A stretch of 64,000 bases of DNA from Terasakiella brassicae (GTDB taxonomy: Bacteria; Pseudomonadota; Alphaproteobacteria; Rhodospirillales; Terasakiellaceae), in assembly GCF_014641495.1 (NCBI RefSeq), contig NZ_BMHV01000002.1, positions 62,001 to 126,000 on the forward strand, given 5' to 3'. The position numbers and the translations under genes were made by a program. Of this stretch, positions 27,552-36,377 are shown piece by piece; the first letter of the stretch is position 1, and every line of letters begins with the position of its first letter. The notes beneath the pieces are model-generated. The model was not told the DNA's origin. It searched no databases and worked only from the letters and a program-made list of their open reading frames with translations.

Positions 27552-27708
27552 GAGTTTTGGTTAGGGATGAATGTCTGAAACCAGACATTCGGTCGGATGA
27601 AACGAATTCCACCCTAGCAATCAAGTCACGAGAGAGATGTAACTTGAGCCTCTGCTCGCACAGATGTGCGAATTCTAGAGCAAATTCCGAACAGGTTGGC
27701 ACAACCTG
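27518..27708 (-). ncRNA. Candidate structured RNA downstream of gltB
   Basis: Read on the minus strand, this 191-base segment is a chain of stem-loops: CAGGTTG/CAACCTG with a 3-base loop (27708-27692); TCGCACA/TGTGCGA (27671-27656); TCAAGT/ACTTGA (27647-27621); an 8-bp stem closed by a UUCG tetraloop (27614-27595); a 9-bp stem GAATGTCTG/CAGACATTC with a 4-base loop (27590-27569); then the terminator at 27551. There are 38 bases between the gltB stop and the first stem. This is much more structure than a terminator needs. It could be a 3'-UTR-derived or independently transcribed small RNA. No known RNA family was recognised. Confidence 0.5.
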
Positions 27709-27746
27709 CGACAACGTATTTGCGTTAAATAAATCCTCTATATGGA

Positions 27747-30700
27747 TCAGGCTGTCTTTTTAATGGCAACTTCCTTGGTAACCGGAATATCGAGCTTGTC
27801 GATCATTTCCTTAGGCACCACTTGCCAGATTTTACCTTTCTCCATTTCCCAATCCTGCAAAATTTGTTCTGCATACTGGGAATGCGTTTCTTTCACGTGT
27901 TCACGGATCAAACCTTTCAGAAGGTTTTCATAGTGATCGACTTCAATGCGTTGCCAAATCACGTTATCCGGGTTCACACGATGTTCAAATGTAGCGTCTT
28001 CGTCGTAAACAAAGGCCATACCGCCTGTGAAACCAGCGCCAAAGTTGGCCCCGACTTCCCCCAGAACAACCACGGTGCCGCCGGTCATATATTCACAACC
28101 GTTTGACCCGATACCTTCGACCACCGCCGTTGCACCAGAATTGCGAACCGCAAAGCGTTCCCCACCCTGACCGGATGCAAACAGTTTACCGGCTGTCGCC
28201 CCATACAGGCAGGTGTTACCGACAATGGTGTTTTCATTCGATTTCAACGGACTGGACACCATCGGGCGCACAACAATCGTCCCGCCAGACAGACCTTTAC
28301 CCACATAATCGTTGGCATCACCAAAGATTTCCAATTTCAAACCTTGCACTGTGAAAGCACCCAGCGAGTTCCCTGCAGAACCGCGCATACGAACCGTCAG
28401 GTGGTCCGGCTCCAACCCGGTCATGCCGTATTTACGGGTAATGATCGAGCTGGTGCGTGTTCCCACAGAACGGTGCGTGTTTTTAACCGTGTAGAAGAGC
28501 TGCATCTTCTCGCCGCCTTCCAACGCATTCTTGGCATCCTTGATGATTTGCGCATCCAGCGTATCCGGTACCGGGTTACGTTCTGTCAATGTGCAGAAAC
28601 GCGGTGTATCGCCTGTATCAGCCTGTGCCAAAAGCGGGTTCAAATCCAGATCATCCAGGTTTTCACGACCACGACCAACCTGTGTCAACAGATCAGATCG
28701 ACCGATAACGTCTTCCAGTTTTTCATAACCAAGTGACGCCAGAATTTCAGTGACTTCTTCGGCAATGAATGTAAACAGGTTGACCACCTTGGCCGCAGAA
28801 CCGGTAAATTTCTTACGCAGTTCAGGGTCTTGTGTACAAACGCCGACCGGACAGGTGTTGGAATGACACTGACGCACCATAATACAGCCCATCGCAATCA
28901 ACGATGTCGTACCGATACCGAATTCCTCAGCCCCCAACATGGCGGCAATCACCACGTCGCGCCCTGTACGGAAACCACCATCGGTGCGCAGCTTCACACG
29001 GTGGCGCAGCTTGTTCAAGGTCAGAACTTGATTGACCTCGGACAGGCCCATTTCCCACGGCAAACCGGCATATTTAATGGAAGACTGCGGCGATGCACCC
29101 GTCCCGCCATCATAACCGGAAATGTGGATCGTATCAGCACCCGCCTTGGCAACACCGGCAGCAATCGTCCCGACACCGGAACGGGCAACCAGTTTCACAC
29201 AGACACGTGCAATCGGGTTGATTTGTTTCAAGTCGTAAATCAACTGCGCCAAATCTTCGATGGAATAAATATCATGGTGCGGCGGTGGTGAAATCAGGGT
29301 CACACCCGGTGTGGAATGACGCAGTTTGGCAATTTCAAGCGTTACCTTGAAGCCCGGCAGCTGTCCACCTTCACCCGGTTTTGCCCCTTGGGCCACCTTG
29401 ATTTCCAACTCCTGACAGTTGTTCAGATATTCCGCAGTTACACCGAAACGACCAGATGCCACCTGCTTCACCGCAGAGTTCGCATTGTCACCGTTTTTGC
29501 GTGGTGTGAAACGTTCACGATCTTCCCCACCTTCACCAGAGTTGGATTTCGCACCGATCCGGTTCATGGCAATCGCCAATGTTTCGTGAGCTTCACGTGA
29601 CAAGGCACCGATTGAAATCGCCGGCGCACACAGACGACGACGAATTTCCGTGATCGATTCCACTTTATCCGTAGAAATGCTGTCCCGATCAGATTGGAAA
29701 TCCAGCAAATCGCGCAGCATCATCGGCTTGCGGCCATTCACGCCATTGGCATATTCGCGATAGGTCGAATAGCTTTCGGTCGCCACGGCTTCCTGCAATT
29801 TGTGGATCAGCAACGGATCATGCGCGTGACGTTCCCCATCCGCGCGGTAACGGTAAAAACCGCCTTGCGGTAAAGGTGTGGTTTCGGAATATGCTTTTTC
29901 ATGCATTTCCAGAATTTTATCTTCCAGACCTTTGATCCCGATACCGGAAATCCGTGAGGTCATCCCCGGGAAGAAATCCGCCACAACAGAACGCGACAAG
30001 CCAACCGATTCAAACGCATAGCCGCCACGATAAGAACTGATCACGCCAATGCCCATTTTAGACATGGTTTTCAGCAAGCCCTTATTGATGGCTTTCTTAT
30101 AATTTTCCACCGCTTTTTCAAACGGCAAATCACCATAAATACCTTTGGCATGTTGAACGGCAATCGCTTCTTCGGTCATGTAAGCGTTAACAGTGGTTGC
30201 GCCTACACCGATCAGAACCGCAAAATACTGTACATCCAACGCTTCGGCAGAACGCACGTTGACAGAAGTAAAGGTCCGCAATTGCTGACGCACCAGATAA
30301 CTGTGTACACCACCGGCAGCCAAAATCATCGGGATCGGCGCTTTGTCTTTACCGGTATGTTCGTCAGTCAGGATGATATGTTTTTTCCCGCCGCGAACCG
30401 ACATTTCCGCTTCATGGCGGATGCGTTCGATGGCTTCGCGCAGGGTTTCCTTACCCGGCTTGAAGGTACAATCGATTTCAACCGCATCTTCGCCCAAATA
30501 GTTTTTCAGGGCATGAAATTCAGTCGAGGTCAGGAACGGTGATTCCAACTGAACAACCTGACACTGATCCGGGCTTTCATCCAACACGTTACCCAGGTTG
30601 GACAAACGCGTGCGCAAAGACATCACACGGGTTTCGCGCAAACTGTCGATCGGCGGGTTGGTCACCTGTGAGAAAGCCTGACGGAAGAAGTGATGCAAAC

Positions 30701-32264
30701 CACGGTATTTATCAGACAAAACAGCCTGTGGCGTATCATCCCCCATAGAACCTGTGGCTTCCTGACCGGTTTCAACCATCGGGCGCAGGATCAATTCAAA
30801 ATCTTCCTGTGTGAAGCCGTATAATTGCTGATGTTGCATCAGGATATCTTCCGGCCACGGGCAAGGTTTGGGCGAGTCTGCCTTGATGATTTGATCAACC
30901 TTGACAATGTTATCTACCCATTTGCCATAAGGCTGGCGGCTCGCTGTCCAGTCTTTAAGCTCGCGGTCATGGAAGAATTTACCTTCGTGTAAATCCACAC
31001 CGATCATACCGCCGGGGCGTACATGGCCTTTTTCAACGACTTTGGACTCATCAATTTCAGACATGCCGGTTTCAGAACCGACCAGCAAAATCCCATCACC
31101 CGTGATGGAATAACGCAATGGGCGCAGGCCGTTACGGTCCAGACCCGCGACAATCCAGCGACCATCCGTCCCGCAAATCGCAGCCGGGCCGTCCCACGGT
31201 TCCATAACCGAGTTACAATAAGCAAACAGATCTTCATGTTCTTTCGGCATCAGGGCATTTTGACCGATGGACTCAGGCACCATCAGGGCTTTTACCGCCG
31301 GGGCCGGACGGCCTGCGCGAACCAGAATTTCCCAAACCGCATCAAGGGCCGCAGAGTCAGAAGACCCATTGGCAACCAACGGCTTCACATCTTCGATATG
31401 TGCGCCAAACACAGGTGAGGCCATGCAGGTTTCGTGTGCTTTCGTCCAGTTTTGGTTCCCGGTAATTGTGTTGATCTCACCATTATGCGCAATCATGCGG
31501 AACGGTTGCGCCAAACGCCATTGCGGGAACGTGTTGGTCGAATACCGCTGGTGATAAATCGCAAAGTTGGAAACAAAAAGTTCGTCATTCAAATCCGGGT
31601 AGAATTCGGTAATCTCACCCGCCATGAACATGCCTTTATAAATGACACTGCGACAAGACAGGGAACAGAAATAAAATTCTGTCAGATTTTCCGCCAGACA
31701 TTTGTTTTCAATCCGGCGACGAATAACATACAGATCGTTTTCAAAATCATCATTGGATTTACCAAGCGTATTGGCAATCATAATCTGTTCGATTTCCGGG
31801 CGCGTTGCGTTGGCTTTTTCACCAATCACTTCGATATTCACCGGAACCTGACGCCAACCGTAAATGCGATAGCCATATTTCAGCACTTCGGCTTCAACGA
31901 TACAACGACACCGTTCCTGCGCCCCGAAATCAGTTTTCGGCAAGAAAACCTGACCGACCGCCAAGGCGCCTTCTTCCGGCTCGTGACCGGTGCGGCGGAT
32001 ATGACGTTTGAAAAATTCCTGCGGGATTTGCACATGGATACCGGCACCATCGCCTGTTTTGCCATCGGCATCAACAGCCCCACGGTGGTCCAGTGCGCGT
32101 GTCGCCTGAAAGGCATGGCGCAGAACCTCACGGTTGGGTTTTCCGTCAATAGAAGCCACCAGACCGACACCACAGTTTGCCGTTTCAAAAGACGGATCAT
32201 ACATGCCGTTTTCGGCCAGAAAACGGGCGTTGCGTTGATATTCTGATACGTAATTATTGGTCAT
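27747..32264 (-). CDS. gltB: Glutamate synthase (NADPH) large subunit
   Basis: A 1505-residue GltB, which takes the amide nitrogen of glutamine and makes glutamate from 2-oxoglutarate. The N-terminal class-II glutaminase begins at CGVGLVASIDG, where the catalytic Cys is exposed by loss of the leader peptide. The FMN-binding synthase domain includes ISGYDGGTGASPQSS, and the 3Fe-4S site is CIMVRQCHSNTC. The C-terminal beta-helix is glycine-rich (NTCLYGATAGKLFASGQGGERF). The ATG at 32264 is taken over the GTG at 32276, which lies too near the GGAGG. It follows gltD by 21 bases. Confidence 0.98.
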   Translation of the reverse strand: MTNNYVSEYQRNARFLAENGMYDPSFETANCGVGLVASIDGKPNREVLRHAFQATRALDHRGAVDADGKTGDGAGIHVQIPQEFFKRHIRRTGHEPEEGALAVGQVFLPKTDFGAQERCRCIVEAEVLKYGYRIYGWRQVPVNIEVIGEKANATRPEIEQIMIANTLGKSNDDFENDLYVIRRRIENKCLAENLTEFYFCSLSCRSVIYKGMFMAGEITEFYPDLNDELFVSNFAIYHQRYSTNTFPQWRLAQPFRMIAHNGEINTITGNQNWTKAHETCMASPVFGAHIEDVKPLVANGSSDSAALDAVWEILVRAGRPAPAVKALMVPESIGQNALMPKEHEDLFAYCNSVMEPWDGPAAICGTDGRWIVAGLDRNGLRPLRYSITGDGILLVGSETGMSEIDESKVVEKGHVRPGGMIGVDLHEGKFFHDRELKDWTASRQPYGKWVDNIVKVDQIIKADSPKPCPWPEDILMQHQQLYGFTQEDFELILRPMVETGQEATGSMGDDTPQAVLSDKYRGLHHFFRQAFSQVTNPPIDSLRETRVMSLRTRLSNLGNVLDESPDQCQVVQLESPFLTSTEFHALKNYLGEDAVEIDCTFKPGKETLREAIERIRHEAEMSVRGGKKHIILTDEHTGKDKAPIPMILAAGGVHSYLVRQQLRTFTSVNVRSAEALDVQYFAVLIGVGATTVNAYMTEEAIAVQHAKGIYGDLPFEKAVENYKKAINKGLLKTMSKMGIGVISSYRGGYAFESVGLSRSVVADFFPGMTSRISGIGIKGLEDKILEMHEKAYSETTPLPQGGFYRYRADGERHAHDPLLIHKLQEAVATESYSTYREYANGVNGRKPMMLRDLLDFQSDRDSISTDKVESITEIRRRLCAPAISIGALSREAHETLAIAMNRIGAKSNSGEGGEDRERFTPRKNGDNANSAVKQVASGRFGVTAEYLNNCQELEIKVAQGAKPGEGGQLPGFKVTLEIAKLRHSTPGVTLISPPPHHDIYSIEDLAQLIYDLKQINPIARVCVKLVARSGVGTIAAGVAKAGADTIHISGYDGGTGASPQSSIKYAGLPWEMGLSEVNQVLTLNKLRHRVKLRTDGGFRTGRDVVIAAMLGAEEFGIGTTSLIAMGCIMVRQCHSNTCPVGVCTQDPELRKKFTGSAAKVVNLFTFIAEEVTEILASLGYEKLEDVIGRSDLLTQVGRGRENLDDLDLNPLLAQADTGDTPRFCTLTERNPVPDTLDAQIIKDAKNALEGGEKMQLFYTVKNTHRSVGTRTSSIITRKYGMTGLEPDHLTVRMRGSAGNSLGAFTVQGLKLEIFGDANDYVGKGLSGGTIVVRPMVSSPLKSNENTIVGNTCLYGATAGKLFASGQGGERFAVRNSGATAVVEGIGSNGCEYMTGGTVVVLGEVGANFGAGFTGGMAFVYDEDATFEHRVNPDNVIWQRIEVDHYENLLKGLIREHVKETHSQYAEQILQDWEMEKGKIWQVVPKEMIDKLDIPVTKEVAIKKTA

Positions 32265-32285
32265 TTTCTCTCTCACGCCTCCTGA

Positions 32286-33722
32286 TTATTCAGCTGCGCT
32301 TGCGCGCGCTTGTGTACGGAGGTATTTATGAATGGCATCGGATGCATCGCGGGCGTCTTTAATACAACTGACGACCAAAGAGGCACCGCGTTCGATATCA
32401 CCGGCCGCAAAAACCCCGTCCAGATTGGACATCCATGTTTCTTTATTCACATCCACTGTGCCCCAACGGCTGACAGCCAAATCAGGCTCACCGAACAAAG
32501 TGGGGATATCTTCCGGCTCAAACCCTAGTGCCTCAATCACAATATCGGCATCCAGTTCAAATTCCGACCCGGGAACTTCCTTAACGCTTTGACGGCCAGA
32601 CGCATCGGCAAATCCCAAATGCATGGAAACGGCTTCCACTTTTTGAACTTTACCCAAACCTTTGAAAGATTTCGGTGCAGACAACCACTGGAAATTCACG
32701 CCTTCTTTTTCAGCATTTTCCACTTCACGCTGCGATCCCGGCATATTGGCCCGGTCACGACGATAAAGACAGGTCACAGACTTGGCACCTTGACGAACAG
32801 ATGTCCGCACACAGTCCATCGCCGTATCACCACCACCGATAACAACGACATTTTTGCCTTCAGCGTTCAACGTACCGTTATCAAAGGCCTCAACCTCGTC
32901 GCCAAAACCTTTTTTGTTGCTGGCAGTCAGGAAGTACATCGCCGGGAAAATATTTTCCAGATCTGCCCCCGGTGCCTCCAGTTTACGACCGGCATAGACA
33001 CCCACGGCGATCAGGACAGCATTATGTTTGGCGCGTAACTCTTTCAAAGAAGCATCGCGGCCCACTTCAAAATTCATATGGAATGTGACACCGCCGTCTT
33101 CCAACAGTTTGGCGCGGCGTTCCACCACATCTTTTTCCAGTTTAAAACCCGGAATACCGTAAACCATCAAACCACCAACACGGTCGTGACGATCATAGAC
33201 ATGAACCTCATATCCTTTGCGGCGCAAGCGATCTGCGGCGGCCATACCTGCGGGACCAGCCCCGATGATACCGACACTTTGGCCCAGTTCTTTCAACGGT
33301 TGCGGCGGCTTGACCCAGCCTTGTTCCCACGCATTGTCGGTAATGAATTTTTCAATCGCACCGATGGTAACGGCATTATGGTCAGACTGTTCCAACACAC
33401 AAAGACCTTCACATAGACGGTCCTGCGGACAGATCCGTCCACAAATTTCTGGCAGGGTATTGGTTTCCTGTGACGTATGATACGCATCTTCCAAACGGCC
33501 CGCAGCCACAAGGCGCAACCAGTCCGGAATATTATTGTTCACAGGGCAAGCCACAGAACAATAGGGAATACCACATTGTTCACAGCGTGACGCTTGTTCC
33601 TGTGCTTTTTCGATGGTGAAGCGCGCATAAATCTCGTTGAAATCTTTTTTGCGTTCTTCCGCAGTGCGTTTGTCCGGGTAGTTTTGCCCGATCGTGACGA
33701 ACTGCATCATTTTTTCAGCCAT
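32286..33722 (-). CDS. gltD: Glutamate synthase (NADPH) small subunit
   Basis: A 478-residue GltD that passes electrons from NADPH through FAD and two 4Fe-4S clusters to GltB. The N-terminal cluster region has CEQCGIPYCSVACP and CGRICPQDRLCEGLC. Two dinucleotide-binding motifs follow: VGIIGAGPAGMAAADRLRRKGYEVHVYD (FAD; shown in parts) and VVVIGGGDTAMDCVR (NADPH). The ATG at 33722 (MAEKMMQFV) has GGAGAG 6 bases upstream; an open frame continues 46 codons further but lacks family similarity. gltD precedes gltB here, the reverse of the E. coli order. Confidence 0.97.
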   Translation of the reverse strand: MAEKMMQFVTIGQNYPDKRTAEERKKDFNEIYARFTIEKAQEQASRCEQCGIPYCSVACPVNNNIPDWLRLVAAGRLEDAYHTSQETNTLPEICGRICPQDRLCEGLCVLEQSDHNAVTIGAIEKFITDNAWEQGWVKPPQPLKELGQSVGIIGAGPAGMAAADRLRRKGYEVHVYDRHDRVGGLMVYGIPGFKLEKDVVERRAKLLEDGGVTFHMNFEVGRDASLKELRAKHNAVLIAVGVYAGRKLEAPGADLENIFPAMYFLTASNKKGFGDEVEAFDNGTLNAEGKNVVVIGGGDTAMDCVRTSVRQGAKSVTCLYRRDRANMPGSQREVENAEKEGVNFQWLSAPKSFKGLGKVQKVEAVSMHLGFADASGRQSVKEVPGSEFELDADIVIEALGFEPEDIPTLFGEPDLAVSRWGTVDVNKETWMSNLDGVFAAGDIERGASLVVSCIKDARDASDAIHKYLRTQARASAAE

Positions 33723-34059
33723 CAGTCTCTCCAATCCCTCGTTTTCGGGTTCGTCTTTTTTCCTTGCCGGACCTGCCTTTAATTTGTGCGTTCCGACGCC
33801 GCGCCACTCACATTGAGCAACCCGGATGCATGGTATGCGATAAAAAAACGCAGATTTCAAGGAAAAAAATAAATATAGGTCAGGTTTGCTGACTTATATC
33901 GTAAAAAAACAGTCCGAACAACCTCTTCCTCCGCCCTCCTTCCCGTCTGTTTTTTCATCATTTGGTACCGAAATGGTACTATTTTTTCATTTTGGGCCTC
34001 GAATCCAGACGTGTTATACAAAATCGAACAATAAGCAAAAGCCTGTCTTGGGGGAAAAC
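33723..34059. promoter_or_regulatory. Divergent intergenic region gltD/uppP
   Basis: This 337-base AT-rich gap should contain the promoters of gltDB and uppP. I see no small gene, riboswitch or convincing sigma-54 site. A repeated GGTAC occurs at 33965-33980 (GGTACCGAAATGGTAC), which could be an operator. The reading frame entering uppP extends back across this gap but is not protein-like. Confidence 0.35.
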
Positions 34060-34860
34060 GTGACTGAACTTCATATACTCGTTCTCGCACTTGTGCAGGG
34101 AATCACAGAATTTTTGCCGATCAGCTCTTCCGGTCATCTGGTTTTAGTCCCCGTCTTCGGTGACTGGCCCGACCAGGGGTTGCTCATGGATGTTGCCGTC
34201 CATGTCGGCACATTAGGGGCTGTGATGATTTATTTCTGGCGCGACATCTGGCATATGCTGCGTGGTTTGATCCGTTTTACCAAAGGGCGACGCGACCCCG
34301 GCGCAAAACTCGCTGCTATGGTCGTGCTTGCGACTTTACCTGTTCTGGCTGCGGGTTATTTCCTCAATGAATATATTGGGGATGAATATCGCACCGTCGA
34401 AGTCATCGGCTGGACAACCCTTGGATTCGGTTTCCTGCTTTATCTGGCGGATAAAACGGGCCTGACCATCCGCCGTGTCGAACATACAACGGTCGTCGAT
34501 GCGATTCTCATTGGTTTGGCCCAATGTCTTGCTTTAATTCCCGGAACATCGCGTTCCGGCATCACAATCACAGCCGCGCGTTTTTTAGGGTACGAGCGCG
34601 TTGATGCGGCGCGTTTTTCCATGTTGATGTCCATTCCTGCCATTTTAGGGGCCGGCGCATTAAAGGGGCTGGAACTTTATCAAAGCGGCAACGCCCAACT
34701 GACAAACGATGCCCTGACAGCCGCCGGATTATCCTGCATTGCCGCCCTTGTTGCCATTGCTATTATGATGGCGTGGTTGCGCAAGGCATCCTTTACACCG
34801 TTTTTCATCTATCGAATATTTTTGGGGTCTGGTTTGCTTTACTACGCCTACTATATGTAA
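34060..34860 (+). CDS. uppP: Undecaprenyl-diphosphate phosphatase
   Basis: A 266-residue BacA/UppP membrane enzyme that dephosphorylates undecaprenyl pyrophosphate, recycling the lipid carrier for peptidoglycan and other wall polymers. Both catalytic motifs are present: EFLPISSSGHL near residue 17 and PGTSRSGITITAARFLG near 155. About eight transmembrane helices are predicted. The GTG start is chosen because GGGGGA lies 5 bases upstream and the length then matches the family; an in-frame extension of 58 codons lacks similarity. Confidence 0.96.
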   Translation: MTELHILVLALVQGITEFLPISSSGHLVLVPVFGDWPDQGLLMDVAVHVGTLGAVMIYFWRDIWHMLRGLIRFTKGRRDPGAKLAAMVVLATLPVLAAGYFLNEYIGDEYRTVEVIGWTTLGFGFLLYLADKTGLTIRRVEHTTVVDAILIGLAQCLALIPGTSRSGITITAARFLGYERVDAARFSMLMSIPAILGAGALKGLELYQSGNAQLTNDALTAAGLSCIAALVAIAIMMAWLRKASFTPFFIYRIFLGSGLLYYAYYM

Positions 34861-34906
34861 GAGGCGATATTTCCAGTAGATTATATTGGGAAATGAAGCA
34901 AGAGGT

Positions 34907-35001
34907 GAGAGGTTGAATACGACCCGAGCCGAAAACTCGTTACGGCTGCTTCCTTCCGGACCTGACCGGGTTGGCGAGGAGCTCGTCCGCACCAACCTCT
35001 C
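34907..35001 (-). ncRNA. ffs: Signal recognition particle RNA (4.5S type)
   Basis: On the minus strand the invariant domain IV sequence GGTCAGGTCCGGAAGGAAGC is visible at about 34964-34945, inside a long hairpin closed by GAGAGGTTG and CAACCTCTC at the two ends. The size (about 95 bases) matches the small bacterial SRP RNA, which binds Ffh for co-translational membrane targeting. Ends are estimated from the terminal helix. Confidence 0.95.
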
Positions 35002-35090
35002 AAGCGCGGTTTCTATACCCTGTTGACATTGACTTCAAGCGAAATCTGAACCTACCATAACCAATACATCAAAAAACTAGGCCAAATAAA

Positions 35091-35426
35091 ATGATCGACG
35101 CCGTCGAAATCTATATTTGCAAACCGGGCCAGAAGATCGAAGACGGTCAAATGGTCATGTCCAACGATATCGATTGCAAGGAAGCCGCACAGGAAGATGC
35201 GGAAAAACGCTGTAAAATCATGCCATCCATTGAACGCATTGTTTACTACGATATCAGCGGTGGCGGGTTTAAAGTGCTCCATTCCTATACAAACCCCAAT
35301 GTCGTAAAATCCGGTGCGAAACGTCATCCACGCCCTTTAGGTGGTCAAGTACCCGTAAAAAAGAAGAAAAAACCCGCGCCGCAAAAAGGAGTTTGGGCCA
35401 AAATGAAAAAATCTCTCGGGCTGTAA
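35091..35426 (+). CDS. Hypothetical protein with basic C-terminal tail
   Basis: A 111-residue soluble protein that I do not recognise. Residues 1-70 look like a small alpha-beta domain (AVEIYICKPGQKIEDGQ; KEAAQEDAEKRCKIMP; RIVYYDISGGGFKVLHSY) with three cysteines. Residues 75-111 are very basic (VKKKKKPAP, WAKMKKSLGL), suggesting contact with nucleic acid or membrane phosphates. It lies between the SRP RNA and nudC, 25 bases upstream of nudC on the same strand, so the two may be co-transcribed. Confidence 0.6.
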   Translation: MIDAVEIYICKPGQKIEDGQMVMSNDIDCKEAAQEDAEKRCKIMPSIERIVYYDISGGGFKVLHSYTNPNVVKSGAKRHPRPLGGQVPVKKKKKPAPQKGVWAKMKKSLGL

Positions 35427-35451
35427 ACGATTTTCCAAGACAGGACACTTT

Positions 35452-36375
35452 ATGAAACTGACCTCTGACCATCTTTTTTACACCACGGGCGAACTGGACC
35501 GCCAAGCCCATCTGCGTACCGATACTGGCTGGCTGGAAGAAGCCCTCCATAAACCCGACACACGTTTTTTGATCCTGCATCAGGATCGCAATCTTTTTAC
35601 CCACGTGAACGATGTATACCGCCCCGCCCTTCTGACAGGGGAGGCCATTGCAGGCTGGTGGCAAAAGAATCCGCCTTGGGCCTACCTTGGACATGCAAAG
35701 GGAAAAGATTATTTCGTTCTGGATCTTTCTTTGTTTCCCGAAAATAAAATTCTGATGCCGCTGGGCACCCAATTTGTTTTTGAAGATTTACGCCGGGCCG
35801 GACCCATCGCCGAACGGGAACAAGCCGCACGTTGTGCCTATGCGCGTGGTTTGATGTTTTGGCACAAACGTCATCAATTTTGCGGACATTGCGGATATCC
35901 CAGCCATATGGAACAAGCCGGGCACGTCCGGCGTTGCAGTAACACAGACTGCGCACTTGAACATTTCCCCCGCACGGATCCGGCTGTGATCATGTTGGTA
36001 CATGATCGTGAGAAATGTTTATTGGCCACCCATCAACGGATTAAAACCGGGATGTATTCCACCCTTGCCGGATTTGTCGAACCGGGCGAAACGCTGGAAC
36101 AGGCCGTCAAACGTGAAGTCATGGAAGAAACCGGCATTCAGGTTGGTGCTGTCGAATATGCAGGCTCTCAACCCTGGCCCTTTCCAACGTCCCTCATGTT
36201 GGGGTTCTATGCCACGGCAGAAAGTTATGACATTCACATTGATTTGAACGAACTCAGCGATGCCCAATGGTTCACCCGCGAAGACCTGCATGCCTTCCCC
36301 CAATCCGGTAAACTTTTACCAAGCCGGGACAGTATCGCACGCAATATGATCGAAGCCTGGTTAAAAAGTGCTTAG
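35452..36375 (+). CDS. nudC: NADH pyrophosphatase / RNA NAD-decapping Nudix hydrolase
   Basis: A 307-residue NudC. It splits NADH to NMNH and AMP and removes NAD caps from RNA. A zinc ribbon holds C144-x2-C147 and C162-x4-C167. The Nudix box reads GFVEPGETLEQAVKREVMEETGI, matching Gx5Ex7REUxEExGU, and is followed by the NudC-specific SQPWPFPTSLMLGF motif. AGGA lies 6 bases before the ATG. The gene ends 2 bases before the convergent LysR gene. Confidence 0.96.
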   Translation: MKLTSDHLFYTTGELDRQAHLRTDTGWLEEALHKPDTRFLILHQDRNLFTHVNDVYRPALLTGEAIAGWWQKNPPWAYLGHAKGKDYFVLDLSLFPENKILMPLGTQFVFEDLRRAGPIAEREQAARCAYARGLMFWHKRHQFCGHCGYPSHMEQAGHVRRCSNTDCALEHFPRTDPAVIMLVHDREKCLLATHQRIKTGMYSTLAGFVEPGETLEQAVKREVMEETGIQVGAVEYAGSQPWPFPTSLMLGFYATAESYDIHIDLNELSDAQWFTREDLHAFPQSGKLLPSRDSIARNMIEAWLKSA

Positions 36376-36377
36376 GT

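Noticed and set aside
27484-27714. 76-codon open frame on the minus strand downstream of gltB
   Set aside because: It runs through several stem-loops and the strong terminator, has no clear ribosome site and no protein-like pattern; a structured RNA explains the segment better.
31434-32246. 270-codon open frame antisense to gltB
   Set aside because: It lies wholly inside the strongly conserved gltB reading frame and its translation has no recognisable domain; it is a shadow of codon bias.
33723-34059. 58-codon N-terminal extension of uppP
   Set aside because: The extension has no similarity to the family and the GTG with GGGGGA gives the normal protein length.
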